Origin: Candidatus Nitrotoga fabula
GTDB taxonomy: Bacteria; Pseudomonadota; Gammaproteobacteria; Burkholderiales; Gallionellaceae
Assembly (NCBI RefSeq): GCF_905221025.1
Contig: NZ_CAJNBL010000003.1
Coordinates: forward strand, 1 to 34,689
Reading direction: 5' to 3'
DNA length: 34,689 bases
Shown piece after piece: positions 18,752 to 29,530 of this stretch (positions are counted from its first letter, which is position 1; each line of letters opens with the position of its first letter). The notes under the pieces are model-generated. The model had not been told where the DNA came from and ran no database searches. It saw only the letters and a program-made list of their open reading frames with translations. The translations under genes were made by a program, and so were the position numbers.

Positions 18752-19125
18752 TTCCATTACAAAATTCAGGAAACCCCCATCCAACCTACCTGACCTGCGT
18801 CTCTCAAAATTGTACTTCAAACTTGAATCCGCCGGTCCTTTCCTGCCGTCATTTTTTGTAAGCGCACCAATTGCAGGCATTTTTCGACAGCAATGGCACT
18901 ATCATCGTGCAAGCCAAATTTAATTCACAATATCTATACAACAACCTATTGATTTAAATTGAAAAAAATTATGGCATTAATATTGCTTATAACCAAGCAT
19001 CATAATCAATGAACTGATTCAGATTTTAGTTTGTGTGTGGCTGTTTCTTCCGGCATGGCAGTCACGGCTGCCTTGAATATTCTCTTAGCCATGGAAATTA
19101 TGCGCATGGCGTAAAGGTGACGAAA
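18752..19125. other. Intergenic region between the IS element and the FNT channel gene
   Basis: About 370 bases, AT-rich in the second half, without a supported gene. The promoter of the FNT channel gene should lie here. The IS insertion leaves this region intact as far as can be seen. Confidence 0.45.
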
Positions 19126-19938
19126 ATGGATTACGTACAACCTATCAAGTTAATTAAACAACTTATTGTTGTGGGAGAAATAAAAGCATCTCTCAGTGTT
19201 CTGGACATGTTGCTTCGAGGGTTTCTTTCCGGAGTACTGTTGGGTTTTGCGACTGCACTTGCATTCAAGGTCTCAGATGGATTTACGGGAGGCGCGGCGG
19301 CACTGACAATGGGCGTAATATTCCCTGTCGGCTTCGTGATGATCGTGCTGCTCGGATTGGAATTGGTTACAGGCAGCTTCGCGTTGCTACCAATGAGTGT
19401 CGCGGATGGGAAAATAAGTAGCAGAGAAATGTTACGAAACTGGTGCTGGGTTTTTCTAGGAAATTTGTTGGGCAGCCTGTTTTTTGCTGTGTTGCTGGCC
19501 TTGACACTGACTGGAGCTTCGCCAGTCCCGGGTGGCCGCTTGACAGAAAAAATTATTGCGGTTGCCCAGGCTAAAACGCTTGCTTACCAGCACGCAGGTT
19601 CCATCGGCTGGCTCGCTGCTTTGATCAATGGCATCCTTTGTAACTGGATGGTGACTTTAGGGGTAGTGTTAGGCTTGATCTCTACGTCAACTATTGGAAA
19701 AATAATTGCTCCCTGGCTGCCAATCATGACATTTTTTGCACTAGGATTTGAACATTGTGTCGTTAATATGTTTGTAATACCTGCCGCAATTCTATTGGGT
19801 GCTGATATCAGCGTTTATCAATGGTGGTTCTGGAATCAAGTTCCGGTCACTTTGGGAAATTTAATTGGAGGTTCGATTTTTACCGGCATGCTCTTATATG
19901 CGACCTATGGCAGAGCAAATAAACATGGCCAATTGTAG
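19126..19938 (+). CDS. Formate/nitrite transporter family channel (FocA/NirC-like)
   Basis: A 270-residue inner-membrane protein of the FNT family, which forms pentameric channels for formate, nitrite or related monovalent anions. Visible marks are GLELVTGSFALLPM (the omega-loop region), NWCWVFLGNLLGS, NGILCNWMVTLGVVLG and ALGFEHCVVNMFVIP with the pore histidine at about H210. The start at 19126 is supported by AAAGGTGA just upstream; a longer frame adds 31 unsupported residues. In an ammonia oxidiser a nitrite export or uptake role would fit, but the sequence does not separate NirC from FocA. It is monocistronic, followed by a short hairpin. Confidence 0.9.
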   Translation: MDYVQPIKLIKQLIVVGEIKASLSVLDMLLRGFLSGVLLGFATALAFKVSDGFTGGAAALTMGVIFPVGFVMIVLLGLELVTGSFALLPMSVADGKISSREMLRNWCWVFLGNLLGSLFFAVLLALTLTGASPVPGGRLTEKIIAVAQAKTLAYQHAGSIGWLAALINGILCNWMVTLGVVLGLISTSTIGKIIAPWLPIMTFFALGFEHCVVNMFVIPAAILLGADISVYQWWFWNQVPVTLGNLIGGSIFTGMLLYATYGRANKHGQL

Positions 19939-19958
19939 GCAGTTGTGGCGCATCAATT

Positions 19959-19985
19959 TGACGGCCATTGGAATGATGGCCGTCA
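19959..19985 (+). terminator. Hairpin after the FNT gene, possible terminator
   Basis: GACGGCCAT (19960-19968) and ATGGCCGTC (19976-19984) form a perfect stem, extendable by one T-A pair, with a 7-base loop, 21 bp after the FNT stop. No T-tract follows, so it is either a weak/rho-dependent terminator or a 3'-end stabilising structure. Confidence 0.4.
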
Positions 19986-20120
19986 CAATAGAATAAATGC
20001 GGGTTTTGCGCTACTGTAAAATTGCAGTGAATTTTTTGCAATTATTGCAGTTTTTAACAAATACCCAATCAGGTATTCTTCAATCAGACCTTGCACGTCT
20101 ATTTGAATCGGCGCTATCTG

Positions 20121-21455
20121 CTAATGCGGTTTGAAAAACTTATCGTGAATACGCCGCGTGGTACGCCAAACTACCCATATCACGACCGGAACCATGAATC
20201 CGGTTGCCAGTTCCGGATGAATCGGCAAACCGGCCGCCTTAGCGGCTTTGCTCACATACAATAGCAAGCTGATGACATAATACGAAATCGCCGCGATCGA
20301 CAAACCTTCGACAGTACTTTGCAACCTCAATTGCAATTCCTGCCCGCGCGATAATTTTTCCAGCAATTGCTGATTCTGCGCTTCAGTCAAAATATCGACA
20401 CGCGTGCGCAGCAAGGCACTGGCGCGTGAAACGCGTGCGGATAAATAACTCATGCGCTGCGCGGTCGCCTCAACCGTTGCGATTGCCGGGGAAAGACGCC
20501 GTTGCATGAACACCCCGATGGTTTGCGTGCCCGGCAAGGCTTGTTCCCAGAGTTCAGCGATGCGTTGCGTGACCAGCTTGCTATAAGCTTGCGTCGCAGC
20601 AAAACGATAGGCATGTTCTACCGTCGCACGCTCAACGCGCGTGGCCAGGGAAATCAGGGTATCCAATAATTCTTGATCGGAAGCCGCCTTATTTTCCAAT
20701 TGTGCGGTAATTTCGGCTAACTGCTGCTCAGCACTGGTCAATTCGGGAATAAGCTGTTTGGTTACAGGTAAACCGCGCAAAGCCATCAACCGGTAAGTTT
20801 CAATCTCCAGCAGACGCTGCGAAATACGCCCTGCGCGCGTCTCGGATGCATCAGCCGGCATGATCACCAGCATGCGTTCAAATCCGCTGGGGCGCAACAT
20901 AAAATCCGTCACAGCCAATGAGTGCCCTTCTCTGCCGATCAACGAAGCCACCACAGGGTTTCCGCCAAACCACTTGCGTGCCTGCATGAGCAATTCATCA
21001 GGCTGATTCAGATCACCAGACACCAATGCCAGCTTGACCGCGGCAAAAGTGCGGCCAGGAATTTCAGCCAGCCATCCTCGCGGTAACGCCAGACAAGAAA
21101 GCAATTCCGGATCCGTTGCTCCCAATTGAGCCACTTCCGGTAAATGCTGCACCAGCGTATACCTTGTGAATTCAGTATGACGCTCCCAGCGCAAGGTATA
21201 TCCAGGCAATCGCAGACGCAGAAAATTATTCTGCAATTGTTCGAGCATCAACGTCTGCTGTCCTGGAAGGTGACGCAAATGATCGCATTCCTGTTCGCGC
21301 GTGATACCTGCATTAATCACCACAACATAAATCACTAACGCAGGTAAGCGGATGCGCTGACTAGGCCGGGCATGCACCTCATTGTGCAGCAAAACACGTT
21401 GCGGATCGTTGTCAGGCAGCAAATCGGCCGAATCGGAATTGATACTTGAGTGCAT
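20121..21455 (-). CDS. DUF3422 family membrane-anchored protein
   Basis: A 444-residue protein recognisable as DUF3422 by the N-terminal LLHNEVHARPSQRIRLPAL, the central RGWLAEIPGRTFAAVKLA, and the C-terminal pair of hydrophobic segments (ISYYVISLLLYVSKA and GFMVPVVIWVVWRTTRR) preceding HDKFF. A long helical, coiled-coil-prone region (about 230-370) lies before the membrane part. DUF3422 proteins are common in proteobacteria, and no function is established to my knowledge. The ATG at 21455 was chosen over a TTG three codons earlier. It stands alone, convergent with the FNT channel gene. Confidence 0.85.
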   Translation of the reverse strand: MHSSINSDSADLLPDNDPQRVLLHNEVHARPSQRIRLPALVIYVVVINAGITREQECDHLRHLPGQQTLMLEQLQNNFLRLRLPGYTLRWERHTEFTRYTLVQHLPEVAQLGATDPELLSCLALPRGWLAEIPGRTFAAVKLALVSGDLNQPDELLMQARKWFGGNPVVASLIGREGHSLAVTDFMLRPSGFERMLVIMPADASETRAGRISQRLLEIETYRLMALRGLPVTKQLIPELTSAEQQLAEITAQLENKAASDQELLDTLISLATRVERATVEHAYRFAATQAYSKLVTQRIAELWEQALPGTQTIGVFMQRRLSPAIATVEATAQRMSYLSARVSRASALLRTRVDILTEAQNQQLLEKLSRGQELQLRLQSTVEGLSIAAISYYVISLLLYVSKAAKAAGLPIHPELATGFMVPVVIWVVWRTTRRIHDKFFKPH

Positions 21456-23532
<2,077 letters not shown>

Positions 23533-23553
23533 CCGTAATCAGGAGAAAAAATC

Positions 23554-23988
23554 ATGATGACAAATACAGGGAATCACCTTACGCAAGGCCAGTTTTCTTT
23601 CTTGCCTGCTTTAACCGACCAGCAGATTTCCGCACAGATAAAGTATGCGCTGAATCATAACTGGGCTATCGGGATTGAATATACGGATGATCCGCACCCG
23701 CGCAATACCTATTGGGAAATGTTCGGTAATCCAATGTTTGATTTGAAAGACCCGGCCGGCATTCTGCTCGAGATTAACAATTGCCGAAAAACCTTTCCAA
23801 ATCACTATATCCGCGTGACGGCTTTTGATTCTACCCGCGGTGTGGAAAGTCTGAAGATGTCATACATTGTTAACCGCCCCAAATCAGAGCCTGGTTTTGG
23901 TGTGGTACGTCAGGAGAGGGAAGGAAGAAATATTAGTTATACCATTCACTCTTACGCGACGGACAAGTCAGAAGGGGAAAGATACTAG
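23554..23988 (+). CDS. cbbS: RuBisCO small subunit, red-type
   Basis: A 144-residue small chain with TQGQFSFLPALTDQQI near the N-terminus, NHNWAIGIEYTDDPHPRNTYW, and the C-terminal extension typical of red-type small subunits (from about residue 115), which forms a beta-hairpin in the L8S8 complex. It lies 21 bp after cbbL with AGGAG upstream of the ATG, so the two are co-transcribed. A perfect hairpin follows the stop at 23996-24029. Confidence 0.97.
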   Translation: MMTNTGNHLTQGQFSFLPALTDQQISAQIKYALNHNWAIGIEYTDDPHPRNTYWEMFGNPMFDLKDPAGILLEINNCRKTFPNHYIRVTAFDSTRGVESLKMSYIVNRPKSEPGFGVVRQEREGRNISYTIHSYATDKSEGERY

Positions 23989-23995
23989 CAACCAA

Positions 23996-24029
23996 ATTCT
24001 CTCCCTTCACTCTGGTGAAGGGAGAGAAT
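23996..24029 (+). promoter_or_regulatory. Perfect 15-bp hairpin between cbbS and cbbX
   Basis: ATTCTCTCCCTTCAC (23996-24010) pairs exactly with GTGAAGGGAGAGAAT (24015-24029) around the tetraloop TCTG, starting 8 bases after the cbbS stop. There is no T-tract after it, so it is more likely an mRNA-stabilising or partial-termination structure than a full terminator. It could set cbbLS expression far above cbbX. Confidence 0.7.
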
Positions 24030-24247
24030 CAAATTGCATCTTTGATACCGGCTACCGTACAAAATAATAAAACCATAGCGCTAATGCTAGGCAATCATGC
24101 ATCACCATGAAATCCGGAAAACTCAGTACTTCCGGAAATCGGTTGGCTGATCGAGTGGGTGAATCTACATGCCTATCGATCAATCAAGTTTTATTTTTTT
24201 ACAGAATCATTCTGAATTCTGGGACATTTGTATAGGAAGGATACACT

Positions 24248-25186
24248 ATGAACAATCCATCTGAAAAAGACCTGAATCCGGTTGAAAGCATATCGATTGA
24301 CCTGGATGCTGAATTTCGTGAATCCAATATCCGAGAAATACTGGACAAGCTGGATCGCGAACTGATCGGCCTAAAACCGGTAAAAACCCGCATAAATGAA
24401 ATTGCCGCCTTGCTCCTTGTGGATCGTGTACGCAAACAGATCGGCTTATCTGCTGGCGCGCCAAGCTTGCATATGTGTTTTACCGGGAATCCGGGCACGG
24501 GCAAGACAACCGTGGCGCTGCGTATGGCGGAAATATTGCATCGTCTTGGCTATGTCAGGGAAGGACATCTGGTATCGGTAACAAGGGATGATCTGGTGGG
24601 CCAGTATATTGGGCACACTGCACCAAAAACCAAAGAAGTGATCAAACGGGCCATGGGAGGCGTTTTATTCATCGACGAAGCCTATTATCTTTATAAACCG
24701 GAAAATGAGCGCGATTACGGCGCTGAATCCATCGAGATTTTATTACAGACGATGGAAAATAACCGCGATGACCTGGTTGTTATTCTGGCCGGATATCAGG
24801 ACCGGATGGACAAGTTTTTCCAGAGCAACCCTGGCATGCGCTCGCGAATCGCGCATCACGTGGATTTTCCGGATTATGGACCAAATGAACTGGTTGCTAT
24901 TGCCAAGCTGATGCTGGCAGCACAAAACTACCGCTTCAGTCCCGATGGAGAAAAAGCTTTTGAGGAATACATCCGGTTACGCATGACACTGGAATATTTT
25001 GCCAATGCCCGCTCGGTGAGGAATGCGCTAGACCGGGCCCGGTTACGCCAGGCCAACCGGCTATTTACCCAAGGGAAAAAAACACTCACCAGCATTGATC
25101 TGATGACTATCGAGGCGGAAGATATCCGGGCCAGCCGGGTTTTCCTGGAGGGCAAGCTGGATCATACGGCAGGTGCCATCTCATAA
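24248..25186 (+). CDS. cbbX: CbbX, AAA+ RuBisCO activase of red-type enzymes
   Basis: A 312-residue AAA+ protein with Walker [10 protein letters not shown] (80-88), Walker B VLFIDE (139-144) and the pore-loop stretch [11 protein letters not shown] around Y120. CbbX hexamers pull on the RuBisCO large-subunit C-terminus to release inhibitory sugar phosphates, and they are found with red-type RuBisCO. The gene lies 260 bp downstream of cbbS and has AGGAAGG before its ATG. The space, filled partly by the hairpin, allows separate control. Its stop is 2 bp before a short ORF. Confidence 0.96.
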   Translation: MNNPSEKDLNPVESISIDLDAEFRESNIREILDKLDRELIGLKPVKTRINEIAALLLVDRVRKQIGLSAGAPSLHMCFTGNPGTGKTTVALRMAEILHRLGYVREGHLVSVTRDDLVGQYIGHTAPKTKEVIKRAMGGVLFIDEAYYLYKPENERDYGAESIEILLQTMENNRDDLVVILAGYQDRMDKFFQSNPGMRSRIAHHVDFPDYGPNELVAIAKLMLAAQNYRFSPDGEKAFEEYIRLRMTLEYFANARSVRNALDRARLRQANRLFTQGKKTLTSIDLMTIEAEDIRASRVFLEGKLDHTAGAIS

Positions 25187-25188
25187 AA

Positions 25189-25362
25189 ATGCACATGATT
25201 CCCTGTACGTTAAAAGTCAGGAAAACGGATACTCATGCTTCCATTTCGTGTTTTTACAAAAATGAAGTCGGCTGGCGGCATGACATCGAAGCGACGCAGT
25301 ACGGAAAGCGGCGGCATCGCAAGCTCATACTGCGGCCGGGCGGTAGGGATACATTGCAATAG
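25189..25362 (+). CDS. Possible 57-residue basic small protein directly downstream of cbbX
   Basis: An open frame of 57 codons starts 2 bp after the cbbX stop and ends 11 bp before the ribbon-helix-helix gene start. The predicted protein has a Cys/aromatic middle (SISCFYKNEVGW) and a very basic end (YGKRRHRKLILRPGGRD). No clear ribosome binding site precedes the ATG, though coupling from cbbX would be possible, and a second ATG two codons on is equally possible. I do not recognise it; it may be a relic. Confidence 0.35.
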   Translation: MHMIPCTLKVRKTDTHASISCFYKNEVGWRHDIEATQYGKRRHRKLILRPGGRDTLQ

Positions 25363-25373
25363 CAGGAGTAGCC

Positions 25374-25622
25374 ATGAATAAGGAATTAAAGACGGAGACG
25401 TTGAACTTGCGCGTATCTTTGGGGATTAAGCAGGCTCTTAGAGGTATAGCTGAACGCGAAAATCGAAGTATGGTCAATGCCCTTGAATGCCTGGTAACGG
25501 ACTACTACAAACGGAACAAAATCGAACTGCCAAAAGCAACGAAAGAGAGCCGCAGTGCTCATGCAAACATGAGTGGTCAGGAACAGGATGAAGAGAAAAG
25601 CGAATTCTCAGGCTTTTGGTAA
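25374..25622 (+). CDS. Ribbon-helix-helix DNA-binding protein (Arc-like)
   Basis: An 82-residue protein whose first 50 residues follow the ribbon-helix-helix pattern: a strand TLNLRVSLGIKQALRG followed by ENRSMVNALECLVTDYY, as in Arc-type repressors and plasmid or toxin-antitoxin antitoxins. The C-terminal tail is charged and probably disordered. AGGAG lies upstream of the ATG. No toxin of matching type is evident next door; the nearest candidate is the broken Fic gene that converges from the right. It may be a free-standing repressor or an orphan antitoxin. Confidence 0.75.
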   Translation: MNKELKTETLNLRVSLGIKQALRGIAERENRSMVNALECLVTDYYKRNKIELPKATKESRSAHANMSGQEQDEEKSEFSGFW

Positions 25623-25794
25623 ACCTTACGCCCCCTGAAATTGACAAGCAGATTCAAGCTATCGAAGACGAAAATACTGCTCAGAAAAAATCAAATAGAT
25701 ACTGTCTGCAAAGAAAATTTTTCACTACTGGATTTCGCAGTCTGGAGCGGCAACGTGAAAGCATTCTTAGAAGTTCTTTGAGTCACCCGGGTTT

Positions 25795-26112
25795 CGGGAG
25801 GTTATCCCGTACGTGCCAGTGCAGTTTGGGCTCTACAAACCCTTAGGGAGGGAGGCAGCCACCCGCTTCTGATCAACCATGACATCGATGTGCCGCGGCA
25901 GTTTCTGCATTGATATCCAGTTTTTCATCCATAAAGAATTCATACAAAAAACCAGCCCTTCTGGCATCTTCACCCGCCGTAAGCTCATCGACGACCCAGG
26001 CAATCCATTCCAACAAATCGATTGTTCCAAATAGCTGCGAAAGCAATTCCAGGTATAGAACATCATGCTTGAGATGAAAAATCAGGCAGCCACCGCCAAT
26101 AGCTAAACGCAC
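25795..26112 (-). pseudogene. Fic-family protein remnant (N-terminal part, frameshifted)
   Basis: Reading leftward from 26112, the first frame gives HDVLYLELLSQLFGTIDL and then ARRAGFLYEFFMDEKLDI. This matches the region before the catalytic core of a Fic subgroup, in which a pattern like ARRAGFLYEWLTGKRLD is common. The reading frame then shifts: RHIDVMVDQKRVAASLP fits the following YIDVLDP segment, and a third frame gives HWHVRDNLPKPG where family members have RVRDNLLGTP. The catalytic Fic motif is absent. It is a decayed gene, cut at its start just before the DUF1993 stop. Confidence 0.6.
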
Positions 26113-26118
26113 TCTATT

Positions 26119-26628
26119 TTAAAAGGTTCCCATATAATCCCCCTTGCCCACGTTCAGGCCATTGTGCCGCAGAATCGCATAGGCTGAAGTCACATGGAAA
26201 AAAAATTGCGGTAAGCCATAGCTGGTCAAATACGCATGTCCAAGCAATTTTTTCTCTTTAGGTGTGCCCGGACGCAGTACGATTTCCCGTGTCTCGCTGC
26301 CTTCAAATTGCGCGGGTGTCAGGCTTTCGATAAATAACAGCGTTTTTCCAATCCGTTCCTTCAGCTCAGTGAAATTTCCTTCATGGTCGTCAAACGCCGG
26401 TACTTCCACACCCGCTAATCGGGCAGACACACTCTTCGCAAAATCGGCGGCAATTTGCACCTGGCGAATCAAGGGAAACATGTCCGGATATAACCTGGCC
26501 TCCAGGAGTACGGTCGGATCAATTTTTTTCTCCGCAGCATAGTCTTCTGCCTTGGTTAAAATATTGCGCAGGCTGTTTAATAACTGTTTGAAAACAGGGA
26601 CAGATGTGGTGTACATATAAGTGGTCAT
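26119..26628 (-). CDS. DUF1993 family protein
   Basis: A 169-residue protein with the DUF1993 pattern. YTTSVPVFKQLLNSLRNILT near the N-terminus is followed by RLYPDMFPLIRQVQIAADF, VPAFDDHEGNFTELKERI and the C-terminal YGLPQFFFHVTSAYAILRHN. Members adopt a DinB-like four-helix fold; no activity is established. The start at 26628 matches family length, and the in-frame sequence upstream (to 26787) has no family similarity. It sits about 150 bp downstream of the BLUF-PsiE gene on the same strand and could be co-transcribed. Confidence 0.85.
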   Translation of the reverse strand: MTTYMYTTSVPVFKQLLNSLRNILTKAEDYAAEKKIDPTVLLEARLYPDMFPLIRQVQIAADFAKSVSARLAGVEVPAFDDHEGNFTELKERIGKTLLFIESLTPAQFEGSETREIVLRPGTPKEKKLLGHAYLTSYGLPQFFFHVTSAYAILRHNGLNVGKGDYMGTF

Positions 26629-26779
26629 AAAATTTTTCCGGTTCAATGAGTTAATTACGATGATTTCGTTACATTTCATCACGTCATCACGCAGATTCAA
26701 ATATGAAATATCAACGCTTGACTTGAAGAATTTCTGAATGGGTATTGTCTCATAACGATCGGGAAAATCAGACAGACTG

Positions 26780-27649
26780 CTAGTCATGTTTTTTAACCAG
26801 AATATAGGTTATTCCCAAAGCAACCAGCACCAGAGCGGAGGCGCTTACGTATTCCGGAGCTAGATGCGTATAGTCAAAGACGATTATTTTTCGGGCAATG
26901 GCCATCAATGCCGTAGCGATGACCAGCTTGACCGGAATTACGTCACTCCGAATGTAAACCGTGATGTTCAGAAAAATTTCGATGGCGATCAAAACTGCCA
27001 GAAAAGAACCGAATGTTTGCAGCAGGTCGTTGGTACTAATCAGGAAATATGGCGAGTTACTGATTTTAACCCAGATGGTATGTACCACTTCCAGAATGCT
27101 AAGCAGGATCACGAGGACCATTAACATGGACAGGAATTTCACGCCCATCCGTATCGTGCGGTTCAGATTGCGGATAAACGGATCTGCATGCTTCATCGGC
27201 AGCTCTTCATGGCTTTCGGCACTCACCTGCTTTACCAGCTGGCTGCGCAAATAAGCCAATAATGGGCCGATAATGTTTTTATGGGCGGCAAAACCGGCAG
27301 GGTTAAAGGCATGCTCGAAAAAATCATTCATCCCTTCTACCTGACTGAGCTCCTTGGGATCAATTTTTTCAAATCCCATGCTCCAGTACGGAAAAGACCG
27401 TTCGCTGATGTTCAGTTTTTCAAGGAGCGTGCAGTCCTGATGGCGCGGATCTTTTTCGATGATCTTGAAAAGCTTTTCCACGGCCTCTTCCCCGCCTTCC
27501 AACACCTGGAAAAACGTCCCTTTTGAATACAGCAGGATTCCGGTAATATTGTTTGCGTCGTTATTCTTCCGGCATTGTTTCAGCAAGGACAGCAGATCCT
27601 CCGGGCTCCAATCGCGTTTAGTGGTACTGGCATAGGTCAGTCTGATCAT
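26780..27649 (-). CDS. BLUF blue-light sensor fused to a PsiE-family membrane domain
   Basis: A 289-residue protein. Residues 1-95 are a BLUF flavin photoreceptor domain with Y6 (RLTYAST), NNITGILLY (33-41), FFQVLEGG with Q48, and FPYWSMGF with the Trp/Met pair. These are the residues that form the flavin hydrogen-bond switch. After a linker, residues about 160-288 form a four-helix PsiE (phosphate-starvation-inducible E) membrane domain. PsiE has no clear biochemical function, so the output is unknown; the domain order suggests that blue light regulates a membrane protein. The start at 27649 is supported by GAGGGGG upstream; a longer frame adds 36 residues before the domain. Confidence 0.88.
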   Translation of the reverse strand: MIRLTYASTTKRDWSPEDLLSLLKQCRKNNDANNITGILLYSKGTFFQVLEGGEEAVEKLFKIIEKDPRHQDCTLLEKLNISERSFPYWSMGFEKIDPKELSQVEGMNDFFEHAFNPAGFAAHKNIIGPLLAYLRSQLVKQVSAESHEELPMKHADPFIRNLNRTIRMGVKFLSMLMVLVILLSILEVVHTIWVKISNSPYFLISTNDLLQTFGSFLAVLIAIEIFLNITVYIRSDVIPVKLVIATALMAIARKIIVFDYTHLAPEYVSASALVLVALGITYILVKKHD

Positions 27650-27980
27650 GGTCTGCCCCCTCTCTGGATCAATTGGGACGATTTCCCGGAATTTCGGTTT
27701 TTCCTTATCCTGGATTTCATGGGCATGATAGCAAAATCGCAGATGATCAACCTGCATCCATCTATTTCATTTAAACAAATCACCTTGTGTATGAAATAAG
27801 CCCAGACAAAATGGAGTGATGATCGAACGCTGTTTAACCCGCAACGGGAATTCCTGGAATTAAATTTACGTCCATTTAATCATCCACATGACCATACAAC
27901 GGTTGCCCTACTACCCACGGCTGAATCAGTAAAGCGACATCTGCATAAAAGATGCGCGCAAGCCCATTGAATGGCGTATG

Positions 27981-29345
27981 TCACAAAAGCATGGTTTTTA
28001 GAATCAGGCCGATGCCTGCACATGCGGCAATCACATGAATCACGTTGCGCTTGAAACGGAACAATGCAACTGCTGCACCAAGTGCAATCAAAGCCGAAAC
28101 CCAATCAAAACCACCGTTAAATCCCTTTGGCCAAAGGACGTGGTAGCCGAAGAACAACGCCAGATTCAAAATCACACCAACCACGGCGGCGGTAATGGCC
28201 GTCAGTGGGGCTGTAAACTTGAGTTCATTATGTGTACTTTCCACCAGTGGCCCCCCCGCCAGAATGAACAGGAAGGACGGCAGAAAAGTAAACCACGTCA
28301 CAATGCTGGCCGCGACTGCTCCCGCGAGGAATAAGGCATCCGGCCCAAACAGCGCCTTGACGTAACCGCCCACGAAACCGACAAATGCCACCACCATGAT
28401 CAGCGGCCCCGGAGTGGTTTCACCCAATGCCAGGCCATCGATCATTTGCGTAGGTGTAAGCCAGGCGTAGTGACCCACCGCACCCTGGTACACATAGGGC
28501 AACACGGCATAAGCCCCGCCGAAGGTCAGCAAGGCTCCCTTGGTAAAAAACCATCCCATCTGCGTCAAAGTATGGTTCCAGCCATAGAACGCAGTCAAAG
28601 CCCCCATTGGCACCAGCCACAACAAAGCTCCTGCCACGACAACGCGAAACAAACGGAACCAGCGGAACTTTACATGCTCTGGAGGCGGCGTGTTGTCATC
28701 GATGATTGCAGGGCCAAATGCCTTGCCGGCTTTGCCGTGACCGTCGCCAATCCTGAATTTTTCGGGTGCAATCCGCCCGCCAGCATAGCCCAGCAACGCA
28801 GCGCCAGCAACAATAGCCGGAAAAGGGACATTTGCTGCAAAGATGGCGATGAAAGAAACAATTGCAATACCCCACAGCCAATTGTTCTTGAGAGCGCGCA
28901 AACCGATACGATGCGCAGCCTGCACAACGATGGCTGTTACCGCAGGCTTAATGCCATAAAACAGGCCAGCAACAAGAGACATCTCGCCAAAGGCGATGTA
29001 CACCCATGACAGGATAATCAGAATCAACAGCGAGGGCAGCACAAATAGCACACCAGCAACGATGCCACCCCAAGTTCTATGCATCAGCCAACCGATATAG
29101 GTTGCCAGTTGCTGCGCTTCCGGGCCGGGTAGAACCATGCAATAGTTAAGCGCGTGCAAAAAGCGCCGCTCGGAAATCCAGCGTCGGTTCTCGACCAGTT
29201 CCTGATGCATGATCGAGATCTGCCCGGCAGGACCACCAAAGCTGATAAAACCTAACTTTAGCCAGAAGACGAACGCATGCCAGAACCCGACGGGTTGTGG
29301 CATGGAGACTGTTGCCGCGTCCTCTCTGGTGACTAATTTATTCAT
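27981..29345 (-). CDS. chrA: Chromate transporter, ChrA (CHR) family
   Basis: A 454-residue membrane protein of two homologous halves, as in long-chain CHR proteins. The first half has LKLGFISFGGPAGQI and LPGPEAQQLATYIGW; the second has TKGALLTFGGAYAVLPYV and ALGETTPGPLIMVVAFVGF. CHR proteins export chromate by a proton- or sulfate-linked mechanism. The ATG at 29345 gives the family N-terminus. The open frame continues upstream only because it runs through an IS end read backwards. That IS end begins 15 bp before the start codon, and I see no strong ribosome binding site at a normal distance. The native promoter region may therefore have been replaced. Confidence 0.9.
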   Translation of the reverse strand: MNKLVTREDAATVSMPQPVGFWHAFVFWLKLGFISFGGPAGQISIMHQELVENRRWISERRFLHALNYCMVLPGPEAQQLATYIGWLMHRTWGGIVAGVLFVLPSLLILIILSWVYIAFGEMSLVAGLFYGIKPAVTAIVVQAAHRIGLRALKNNWLWGIAIVSFIAIFAANVPFPAIVAGAALLGYAGGRIAPEKFRIGDGHGKAGKAFGPAIIDDNTPPPEHVKFRWFRLFRVVVAGALLWLVPMGALTAFYGWNHTLTQMGWFFTKGALLTFGGAYAVLPYVYQGAVGHYAWLTPTQMIDGLALGETTPGPLIMVVAFVGFVGGYVKALFGPDALFLAGAVAASIVTWFTFLPSFLFILAGGPLVESTHNELKFTAPLTAITAAVVGVILNLALFFGYHVLWPKGFNGGFDWVSALIALGAAVALFRFKRNVIHVIAACAGIGLILKTMLL

Positions 29346-29360
29346 GTTGTTCAGATGGTA

Positions 29361-29530
29361 TGGACGCCTCCCCCGGCAGCGGGGAGTGGCACACCGGCAC
29401 GAGGGGATCCTCGCTGTAACGGCATCAATGTGCCAAAGTGGAGAAGCTGAACCCAACCACTTGAACAGGAGGATCCGAAATGAAGAATAACGTAATCGGC
29501 ATGGACATTGCAAAGAATGTATTTCAATTG
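29361..29530 (+). mobile_element. Truncated IS1111-type element: left end and first codons of the transposase
   Basis: The terminal TGGACGCCT (29361-29369) and subterminal CGGCATCAATGTGCCAAAGT (29420-29439) match the left end of the complete element at 18751. A transposase start follows at 29480 with GGAGG upstream and the sequence MKNNVIGMDIAKNVFQLA, the usual beginning of an IS110-type recombinase. About 17 codons in, the similarity ends and a di-heme peroxidase sequence begins. The right end and any guide RNA are gone, so the element cannot move by itself. Confidence 0.85.

Noticed and set aside
25616-25846. A 76-codon frame overlapping the end of the RHH gene
   Set aside because: It begins inside the RHH coding sequence and runs into the Fic remnant on the other strand; no motif or start signal.
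29346-29513. An extended N-terminus for the ChrA protein
   Set aside because: These codons are the IS1111 left end read in the opposite direction; family N-termini begin near the ATG at 29345.
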